A program made the translations under genes and the position numbers. From Variovorax sp. V213 (GTDB taxonomy: Bacteria > Pseudomonadota > Gammaproteobacteria > Burkholderiales > Burkholderiaceae_C): a stretch of 64,000 nucleotides of DNA. The stretch is taken from NCBI RefSeq assembly GCF_041154455.1, contig NZ_AP028664.1, forward strand, positions 869,001-933,000, given 5' to 3'. Positions 8,192 through 16,100 of this stretch are shown one piece after another. Each line of letters opens with the position of its first letter. Position 1 is the first letter of the stretch. The notes below the pieces were generated by a model, which ran no database searches, was not told the DNA's origin, and saw nothing but the letters and a program-made list of their open reading frames with translations.

Positions 8192-8428
8192 CTACAAGGC
8201 CCTGTCTATCCCGCCCACTCCTGGCATGGTGAAGGCCAGCGCGACGCTGGCCAGCTCAGCCACTTTGCGTGGATCGATGGTCATACCGATCGGCAGCAGA
8301 TCTTCTGCCAGCGCATAGATGAGCTCGTAATCAGCGCTCCCCGCGCAGAACTCGTGGCAAGCCCGGCCAAACTCATTAATCCAGGCATCTTCGACGGAGG
8401 AGTCGGCATTGGGTTTCATGAGTGGCAT
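8192..8428 (-). CDS. Small protein of unknown function (AWIN motif)
   Basis: A 78-residue acidic protein that I do not recognise. It has no signal peptide or membrane segment. The motif DAWINEFGRACHEFC near residues 14-28 also occurs, diverged, in the broken frame at 7697-7915, which suggests a family carried by this island. A GGAAA purine run sits about 8 nt upstream of the ATG. It is convergent with the SRAP fragment. Confidence 0.45.
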   Translation of the reverse strand: MPLMKPNADSSVEDAWINEFGRACHEFCAGSADYELIYALAEDLLPIGMTIDPRKVAELASVALAFTMPGVGGIDRAL

Positions 8429-8663
8429 GGCTAGTTTCCAAATGAATCAAGTGGAATTAAATGCTACTTTAGTGCACAAGACCTCCGCAAGAGGGGCTTC
8501 CTTGCTTCTGCGGTCTGGGTAGGTCCTTTGAGCTACAGGGTCGCTGGCTGGCGTCCGACAGGCGCCAGTCAGGGCAGCGGCATATCGTCACGCTCTCCAT
8601 CGAAGGAGCGATGCGAGCAAGCGCCAATCTCGATCAGAAAGCGCATCGAACGAGGTAACGGCT

Positions 8664-8954
8664 ATGCCCCTGTTCTATTTGCTGAGCCTGCAGCATGTCA
8701 CCCTGCCCAAGGTGGTGACCAGACCCGAAGACGTCCAGCATGTGAGCGTCCTTAAAGCGACCGGTCTCATCGAAGCGGAGATTGCGTCCGCATCGGACTC
8801 GGCCGGCAAGTACAACGTCGCCCGAACAGCCACGGTGATACGCATCACCGAGGAGGGCATCGCGGAAATCAACAGGATGCTCAACGAACCTCGGCGAATG
8901 GGCAGGACGCTGCAACTCGTCCGGAACAGGATGCGGAGTTCCTCGCTGAGTTGA
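8664..8954 (+). CDS. Small protein of unknown function
   Basis: A 96-residue protein, not assigned to a family. The ATG has a good ribosome-binding site (GAGGTAA, about 6 nt upstream). The sequence has a beta-alpha look: MPLFYLLSLQHVTLPK, then LIEAEI, TVIRITEEGIAEINRML. No signal peptide or membrane helix is visible. It lies inside the tRNA-Ser island, about 150 nt before the distal repeat. The last 15 residues are Arg/Ser-rich and could be a frameshifted tail. Confidence 0.45.
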   Translation: MPLFYLLSLQHVTLPKVVTRPEDVQHVSVLKATGLIEAEIASASDSAGKYNVARTATVIRITEEGIAEINRMLNEPRRMGRTLQLVRNRMRSSSLS

Positions 8955-9102
8955 ACGCTCGTTTAAGTTGCCACTGCCGGCTCAGCGCGGCCATCCGCGA
9001 TCGCCCCGGGGAATCGGTCACCCCGCGCTCGCAGTCGATGCGAAATCATGGCATTGGCGTGGTATCTCGCCGGCTAAGTGGTTGTCGTGCGAGAAATGTC
9101 GC

Positions 9103-9119
9103 TCTCACACTCTCCGCCA
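9103..9119 (+). repeat. Putative attR: 17-bp copy of the tRNA-Ser 3' end
   Basis: Exact copy of 6949-6965 in the same orientation. Just upstream, CGAGAAAT at 9090-9097 also matches the variable-arm stretch of the tRNA (6925-6932), with 11 nt fewer between the two matches, so a larger degraded piece of the tRNA may be present. Confidence 0.55.
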
Positions 9120-9175
9120 AATCTGCCACTTCGCGCAACAGCACTTCGAAGCGCCGGCCGCCCAATCTCGCCCCG

Positions 9176-9571
9176 CTACTCAAACCGTATCTCAGCCACC
9201 GTAGGCGCATTCGGCTCCCTGGTGTTGGCATTCGCGATGGCGCCGTCCTTTTCGTTCCGGAACCAGTAGCGGCACCCGGTTCGAGAAACCATCGTCACGC
9301 ACATCGAGCCGTCGGGGTTGATAAACCACTTGCCCGACGCACGGCCAGGGCCGCTTCGATTGGCAAAGTCGACGCGGCCGTCCGAGTAGAACTGCCAGCG
9401 CGAGACCATGCCGGTCGAAAGATTGTTTGAAACGATGGGCTTGCCGATCAAGGTGCTCTCGATCTCGGCCCTGCTTAGAAACACGCGATCATGGGCTGGC
9501 GCTGGCTCCTCGGAAATCGCGGGAACGGCTGCAACGCACAGCAGCGTGGGGATGGCGTAACGGGTGAACAT
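9176..9571 (-). CDS. Secreted protein of unknown function
   Basis: A 131-residue protein with a Sec-type signal peptide at the N terminus (hydrophobic TLLCVAAVPA, cleavage likely near residue 20). The mature part resembles small lipocalin-like or YXWGXW-type envelope proteins only in general terms: WQFYSDGRVDF, then GKWFINPDGSMCV and a C-R-Y-W-F segment, that is a series of beta hairpins with two cysteines. I cannot name the family. It stands alone, just outside the distal repeat of the tRNA-Ser island, and an imperfect palindrome lies about 70 nt upstream of its start. Confidence 0.65.
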   Translation of the reverse strand: MFTRYAIPTLLCVAAVPAISEEPAPAHDRVFLSRAEIESTLIGKPIVSNNLSTGMVSRWQFYSDGRVDFANRSGPGRASGKWFINPDGSMCVTMVSRTGCRYWFRNEKDGAIANANTREPNAPTVAEIRFE

Positions 9572-10514
9572 GACATGCCCTTTTGACGTTGCGTAGTCGG
9601 CGGGCGTTCAGCCGTGCGTGTACATACGCCCGGTTGGCCTGTCGGTAATGCCTGATGGCGTTACATGACATTAACTAAAAAGCGCTACATCTCTGTGCGC
9701 TGGTTCCGGTCCGCGCACGCGAACGAGGCTGCTTCTTCCTGCGCTCCAAGCCACGCCAGGAGGCTGTGGCCTGAGCTCGACTCGGGAAAGGCGGCGTTCT
9801 TTTTCGGCGATGGCACGACCTGTACTCCGTTGGCTCCCCGGCAAGGTGACCGAAGTGCGTTTTGGGGTGCCCCTCGCAAGCGCGTTGGCAAGGCGCCGGC
9901 GACGGGGGGAAAGCACTATGAAGCCAACTTGGCAGTCGCTTGTATTGCGCTGTGTCGTGCGTACGGCGCTTGTAAACGGCACCTCGTGAAGCTCCTCGAC
10001 GCCGGCGGGAAGCACGCGCCTGCGCGGAGGCCGCGGAACGGCCCGCTGGCAGCTTTTCCTCGGCCTCGGCGTTGCCTAGATCCGTCAGAGTCGCACGGGT
10101 TGGTTACTGGATATGTTCGGCCGACCCAGATCGCGGCTGCTGCATCCCGATGGTTGGTTTTCTGCACACCGGCGCTTTTTGAAGACGCTACCTGGAGGGC
10201 TGGCTGGGCAGCCTTGAAACCAGCGGCCTTTGCCTGCCAGACGAGGCCTTTCGTTGTCAACTGCGACAAATCCGACGCCGGCGTAGGACCTTCGCTCGAC
10301 CGAATGGTCGGTCAGGATGTGAAGTCCGCACATCTTGTTGCTTACCGAAGCAGTGTGAATTTGCCTTTGGACGTACCTTCGTATTGCACTGCAGCATTGC
10401 GGACGCGGCGGCCCTCGAGGCGCCGGCAGCTCCGCCGGGCTACAGGCGATTTCCCTTTCATTCATGGATGTTGCGCCGATCCCCGGTGCACGCCTTCGCA
10501 TCAAGAGGTGGGGT
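9572..10514. other. Long stretch without a recognisable gene
   Basis: Open frames exist on both strands (for example plus from 9665 and minus 9671-10567), but their translations are rich in Arg, Pro, Ser and Cys with no domain-like pattern. I see no coding gene. The promoter of the exopolysaccharide cluster should lie in the last 100-200 bases. An imperfect palindrome at 9641-9668 is noted separately. Confidence 0.5.
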
Positions 10515-11816
10515 ATGCGTGTGTCGAAACTGCCTTCATTTGTTTTTCCCCGCGGCGATCGCCGCACTGGCAGCGCGAGGACCCGGCGGGTTCCGCGCGC
10601 GCCTCATCGAGGCCGGCAGGCGGGTGCCTTTGTTCCCAAGCTGGCGGCCTATGCGCTCTTGGCCTTCGTGCTGTGGCTGATGGTGGCAACGCTGGTCCAG
10701 CCACTGTTGTCTTCGCAGGCCACCCGGGCGGTGCTGCAGGCGCCGGTCGGCCTGATCACGTCGCCGATCAACGGCGTGGTGTCGCAGATGGTGGTGCATG
10801 CGCGAGACACCGTGGAGGTCGGCACTGTCGTGGCCACGGTGCGCAACCCGACCGTCAGCCAGGAAATTCTCACCACGCTGCGCTCGCAGCACCTCGCGCT
10901 GCAAAGCCAGTTGGCGCAATTGGGCAACCAGTTCAAGGCCGACAACCAGGAGATGAGGTCGGTCGGGCAGGAGGCCACGGTTCACCGCGAGGCTTCCGTG
11001 GCCCAGGCCTGGGAGGCCTGGCAGATTGCGCGACGCCAGCGCGACGTGGCGCACAGCATGGTCGAAGAGCAGGAGAACAAGGTCAAGACCAACCAGGCCT
11101 TGCTGGAGCAGGGCGCGATCAGCGAGCAGGTGATGAACGCGTCGATGGCGCAGCTGAACACGGCGCGTGCCAATGCGTCGGTGGCGGAGCAGGCCTTTGC
11201 CGGTCAGGCGCAGACCGTGGCCAGCGCGGGGCAGGGCGCGTTCGTGGGCACGGGGGGCAACAGCCTTTTCCAGACGCTCGCAAGCCGGCGCGAGGTACTG
11301 CGCAACAGCGTCGGCCGCGCCCAGCAGGACGGCGCCGCCATCCTGCAGCAGCTCAAGCAGGTCATCCAGCTCGAAGACGAGGAACGGCGCCGGGTCGAAA
11401 AATTGTCTTCCTTTGAAATCAAGGCGGCGCAAGCAGGGCTGGTTCACTCGGTGCTCGCGCCCGAAGGCGCGTACGTCACGGCGGGTGCCTCGCTGGTGCG
11501 CGTGACCGACTGCAGCCGACTCGGCGTGGTGGCAGTGTTTCCGGCGCGGGTGGCCAAGCGCCTGAGCATCGGCTCGACGCTCGACGTGACCTTGACCGAA
11601 AACGGCGCCGCGGTGCCGGCGCGCGTGGAGCAGTTGCTGCCCGTGGCGTCGGAAGAATTGCAGAGCACCTACAGCGTGCCGTTCCCCTTCGCCGAGCAGG
11701 GCTCCATCTACGCGGTGGCGCGCATCGAGGCCAAGGATGTGTCGTCGGCCGCAACCGCGGCGAGCAGCAACCTGTGTGCGCCCGGCAAGGTGGTGACGGC
11801 CAGCCTCAAGTCCTGA
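10515..11816 (+). CDS. HlyD-type membrane fusion protein of the exopolysaccharide cluster
   Basis: A 433-residue inner-membrane-anchored periplasmic adaptor. A basic N-terminal region of about 40 residues precedes one membrane helix (about 43-62). Then comes a biotinyl-lipoyl half (SPINGVVSQMVVHARDTVEVGTVVA), a long coiled-coil hairpin (about 110-300) and the returning lipoyl/beta-barrel half (AGLVHSVLAPEGAYVTAGASLVRVTDCSRL). Start: the ATG at 10515 has a purine-rich site (AGGTGGGG) directly upstream; an earlier in-frame ATG at 10464 is possible. It begins a run with a glycosidase-like gene, a GT2 synthase and an outer-membrane factor. The likely job is to bridge the synthase and the outer-membrane channel, much as Alg44 does for alginate; this is inference. 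Confidence 0.82.
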   Translation: MRVSKLPSFVFPRGDRRTGSARTRRVPRAPHRGRQAGAFVPKLAAYALLAFVLWLMVATLVQPLLSSQATRAVLQAPVGLITSPINGVVSQMVVHARDTVEVGTVVATVRNPTVSQEILTTLRSQHLALQSQLAQLGNQFKADNQEMRSVGQEATVHREASVAQAWEAWQIARRQRDVAHSMVEEQENKVKTNQALLEQGAISEQVMNASMAQLNTARANASVAEQAFAGQAQTVASAGQGAFVGTGGNSLFQTLASRREVLRNSVGRAQQDGAAILQQLKQVIQLEDEERRRVEKLSSFEIKAAQAGLVHSVLAPEGAYVTAGASLVRVTDCSRLGVVAVFPARVAKRLSIGSTLDVTLTENGAAVPARVEQLLPVASEELQSTYSVPFPFAEQGSIYAVARIEAKDVSSAATAASSNLCAPGKVVTASLKS

Positions 11817-11859
11817 GCACGGGCACCGACAGACGTAACGCTCGCTTCGAAAGCAAACC

Positions 11860-13194
11860 ATGCAGCTCTTCCCGTTCTCGCGGACTCTGGCGCATTGCGC
11901 CGTGGCATCGGTGGCCTTGGCGCTGCCGATGTCAGCGGCGTTGGCCCAGCAGCAGCCGCGGCAGCCCGCCGGAGCGGCGCAGCAGGCGCTCGCGCGGCAG
12001 AGCTGCGAGGGGCTTCGGCGGGCCGTGGCGGAGGACCAGAAGGGCGCCGCTTCCGGGCCACTGTTTCTCACCAGCTACCGATTGGCTGACGCGAAGCAGG
12101 GCACGCCGCTGGAACCTGCGCTGGCGGGCGTGGCCTTCACCTATGACAACGCGCTGGCCGGCATCGCGCTGCTGGCATGCGGCGACACTGCCTCGGCCAA
12201 GCGCATCGGCGACGCGGTGGTGCGTGCGATGGAGCGCGATCCGAACGCAGCCGACGGGCGCGTGCGCAACGCCTACCGCGCGGGTCCGATGACCGAGGAC
12301 AAAGCCGCGCTGCCGGGGCGGTGGGACACGGCCAAGAACCAGTGGATCGCCGACGCCTACCAGGTGAGCACGGCCACGGGCAACGTGGCCTGGGCGGCCT
12401 TGCTGCTGCTGAACCTGAATGAGGCCGAGCCATCGCCCGCCTACCTGGCAAATGCACGCAAGCTGCTCGGCTGGATCGAGCAGCGCACGCGGGCCAGGAA
12501 CGCGCCCGACGGCTACAACGGCGGCTGGTATGGCTGGGACAACGCGCAGCGCGCGCAGACCTGGAAATCGACCGAGCACAACATCGATATCGCCATGGCG
12601 GCCGCATGGGCGGCGCGTGCAGCGGGCGGACAGGCCGACGCGGAGCGCCGGCAGGCGCGCACGGCGCTCGACTTCGTGGGCCGCATGTGGAACGCGTCTG
12701 AGCAGCGCTTCTACATCGGCACCAAGGAAGACGGCGCCACCATCTCCACCGAGGGCTCCGGCCTGGACGCTCAGCTGTGGCCTGTGCTCGCCGCGCCCGA
12801 AGGCTCTTGCGCCTGGACGCGCGGGCTCGAATGGGTGGAGAAGAACCATCGCTCCGGCGAAGGCTACGGCTTCTCGCGCAATCCCGACGGCATCTGGACC
12901 GAGGGCACTGCCCAGGCCGCCGCAACGTTGGTGGCACGCAAGGGCGCGGCGCCCGAAGCCTTGTGGCAACTGCTCGCATCGCAGCGCGCCGGCAACGGCC
13001 TGTACTACGCAACGCCCAGCTCGCGCATTTCCACCGGCCTGGCCATTGGCCCGGACTCGGCCGGTGCCGACTTCTTCTACTACCGCTGGCCCCATTTGGG
13101 CGCCACCGCCTGGATCGCGCTGGCCGCGACGGGCCTCAACCCCTTTACCGGCAAGACCACTGCCGCAGGAGCTACTTCACCATGTCCCACCTGA
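11860..13194 (+). CDS. Secreted six-hairpin glycosidase-like protein
   Basis: A 444-residue periplasmic protein with a Sec signal peptide (hydrophobic 12-27, ALA-QQ cleavage near residue 30). The mature region is alpha-helical with repeated AALLLLNLNEA, NIDIAMAAAWAARAAGG and WTEGTAQAAATL blocks, the pattern of (alpha/alpha)6 barrels of glycosidases and polysaccharide lyases. Tyr/Trp-rich loops (YNGGWYGWDN, FFYYRWPHLGATAW) fit sugar binding. I cannot assign a GH family or name catalytic residues. Polysaccharide synthase clusters often carry such a hydrolase or lyase (BcsZ, AlgL) to trim or clear polymer in the periplasm. Its 3' end overlaps the GT2 start by 13 nt. Confidence 0.7.
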   Translation: MQLFPFSRTLAHCAVASVALALPMSAALAQQQPRQPAGAAQQALARQSCEGLRRAVAEDQKGAASGPLFLTSYRLADAKQGTPLEPALAGVAFTYDNALAGIALLACGDTASAKRIGDAVVRAMERDPNAADGRVRNAYRAGPMTEDKAALPGRWDTAKNQWIADAYQVSTATGNVAWAALLLLNLNEAEPSPAYLANARKLLGWIEQRTRARNAPDGYNGGWYGWDNAQRAQTWKSTEHNIDIAMAAAWAARAAGGQADAERRQARTALDFVGRMWNASEQRFYIGTKEDGATISTEGSGLDAQLWPVLAAPEGSCAWTRGLEWVEKNHRSGEGYGFSRNPDGIWTEGTAQAAATLVARKGAAPEALWQLLASQRAGNGLYYATPSSRISTGLAIGPDSAGADFFYYRWPHLGATAWIALAATGLNPFTGKTTAAGATSPCPT

Positions 13195-16100
13195 TCGCCA
13201 CACCGGAGTTCCAGCTCAACGCCCTTGTGGCGGGGCTCGCACTTCTCCTGATGACGTGGGGGCGGGTCCAGCGCGCCTCCCATCGCATGCTGTTCGGCGC
13301 GCTCACGGCGTTGCTGTTGATGCGGTATGTGGTGTGGCGCGTGGCCGCCACCATGCCGCCTTCGGACCTGGGCTTCGAAACATTGTTTGCCTGGGTGTTC
13401 CTCGCCTTCGAGCTGACGGCCATCGTCTACACGCTCATGTCCATCCACATGCTGGTGCGGCGGCGCGACAACCATCAGCTGGCCGACCGCGGCGAAGCCG
13501 AGCTGCGCAGCCGCGGCGCGAAGGTGCCGGCGGTGGACGTCTTCATCTGCACCTACAACGAAGAGCTGGCCGTGCTGGAAAAGACCATCCTCGCCGCACA
13601 GGCCATCGACTATCCGCAGGTGAAGATCTGGGTGCTCGACGACACCCGGCGCGACTGGCTGCGCGACTATTGCGAGCGCAAGGGCGTGCACTATGCGCGG
13701 CGGCCCGACAACAGCCACGCCAAGGCCGGCAATCTCAACAACGGGCTGCGCATTTCGGCGGGCGTGACCAACGCGCCGTACATCCTGGTGCTCGATGCCG
13801 ACTTTGCGCCCCAGCGGCAGATCATCTATCGCATGCTGGGCCTGTTCGCAGACCGCAAGGTGGGGCTGGTGCAGACGCCGCAGTTCTACTACAACGCCGA
13901 CCCCATCCAGCACAACCTGCGCGCCACCGACAGCTGGGTCGACGAACAGCGCGTGTTCTTCGACGTGCTGCAGCCGGCCAAGGATGCGGTGGACTCGGCC
14001 TTCTGCGTGGGCACCTCGTTCATCGTGCGGCGCGACCTGATCACCGCCGCGGGCGGATTTCCGGTGGGCAGCGTGTGCGAGGACATCCACACCACCTTCC
14101 TGCTGCTTCGGCATGGCCACATCACGCGCTGGCTGGGCGAGCGGCTGTCGAACGGCCTGTCGGCCGAGAGCATCATCGACTACATCAACCAGCGCAGCCG
14201 CTGGTGCCTGGGCACGGTGCAGCTCGCGCTTCTGCCCGAGGGGCCGCTGCGCGGCAAGGGCTACAGCTTCTCGGCGCGGATGCACTTCCTGCACGGCCTG
14301 CTGCACTGGCTCGGCAAGCCTTTCATGGCGCTGGTCATGCTGGCGCCGGCGCTGTACTGGTATGCGGGCGTCTCGGTCTTCCATGCCACGCCGCAGGCCT
14401 TTGCCGCCTACGGGTTGCCTCCGCTCGTGATGTTCTGGGCCTACAGCTACTGGATCAGCGAGCGGCGCTGCCTGCCCGTCTTCAGCGAGGTGAGCCAGCT
14501 GGTGGCGGCCATGGCCGTCACCAGCACGCTCGCGAGTGCGATGCTGCGGCCCTTCGGCCGGCCTTTCAAGGTGACGAACAAGGGGCTCGACCGCTCGAAG
14601 ACGGTCGTGCACTGGAAGCTGGTCGCCATGTTCGGCGGGCTCCTGGTGGCGCTGCAGCTCGGCGGCGCATCGGTCGCCTTGAGCGGCGAGGCGCTCACGC
14701 CCGGCGACGAACTCAACCTGGTGTGGACCGGCATCGCACTGCTGCTGTGCCTGGCCGCGCTCATGGCCTGCGTCGACCTGCCACGGCCGGAACAGGAAGA
14801 GCGCTTCCCCTGGCGCGCGCTTACCCGGGTCCGCACCGCGGCTGGAGAGGGCGAGGCACGCTTCGTCAACATCGCGGCGGACGGCGCCTTGCTGGAAGCC
14901 GAGGCGCCGCTGAAACGCATGCGCGTGGGACAGCCGCTCGAGGTGTACGTCGATTCCGTGGGCTGGCTGCAGGCGCGCCTTGCGCGCAAGAGCTCCGCGG
15001 GTGCCGAGCTGCGCTTCGACGCCACCTCCGAGGCCCAGCGTGAACAACTGGTGAGCCACGTGTTCACCCTGCCGCCGAGCCACGTCGCGGTCCAGGTGCG
15101 GCCGTGGCGAGCCGCTTCGGCATTGCTCGAGAGCGCGGGATTCGGAGCGCCCGGAGCGGGCTTCATGCGCCTCTTTCTGCGGCTCTTCCTGCTGGTGATC
15201 GCGACATGCGTGGTGCTGGTGGTGAGCGGATGCAATCTCACGCCGCCACTCAAGCAGCCCGACCTGGCCGCCCCCGCGCAATGGCCGGCTGGCACGACGG
15301 CGCCAAGCGCCGAGCCGGTGGACTGGCGCAGTTTCGTGCAGGACGATGAACTGCGCGGGCTGATTGCCACCGCGCTGACGCAGAACCGCGACCTGCGCGT
15401 CTACGCTGCGAAGGCGCGCGAGGCCCGGGCCGTGTATGCCGGAACCCGCGCCTCGCTGTTCCCGCAGATCGGGCTGTCGGGCCACGCCCAGCGCGCGCAG
15501 ACCACGCCGCAGGGGTCGCTGAGCCCGATTGGCAATATACCGACCAACGGGGGCGTGTCCAACAGCTTCGATGTGCAGGCCGGCGTGACTTCGTACGAAC
15601 TCGACTTCTTCGGCCGCCAGCAGAGCACGGCGCAGCAAGGCGGCGCCTTGGCCGAAGCAGGCGACAAGGACTACGCGGCCGCGCGCATGAACCTGGTGGG
15701 CGAGGTGTCGAATGCATACCTCACGCTGCGCGCCGACCGCGCCTTGCTCGCCCTGGCGAATGCCAACGAAGGCGGGCTCTCCTCCAACGCCGACATGATC
15801 GGCCGCGCCAAGGCGGCCGGCGGCGCCGCGCAGCTGGATGTTTATCGCGCGCAGTCGCTGTTGCAGAACGCGCGGGTGCGGCAAGAGGAATACCGCATGC
15901 GCGTGGCGCAGGATCTTCAGTGGTTGAACGTGCTGGTCGGCCAGCCGGTGTCACCGGACACGGGCAGCGCCCGGCCCTGGCCAGAGCGTTCGACGGCGCC
16001 GGTGACGGCGGGCTTGCCTTCCAGCCTGCTGCAGCGCCGCCCCGACCTGCTGGCCGCCTATTCGCGGGTCGAGGCCGCCAATTCGGGCGTGGGTGCGGCC

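Noticed and set aside
9665..10567. Open frames on both strands before the exopolysaccharide cluster
   Set aside because: Translations lack hydrophobic periodicity, motifs or credible ribosome sites, and the frames run into the adaptor gene in the wrong phase.
12419..15043. An 874-codon plus-strand frame overlapping the GT2 gene
   Set aside because: It is a shifted frame of the glycosidase and GT2 genes, with Arg/Ala/Pro-rich content and no domain.
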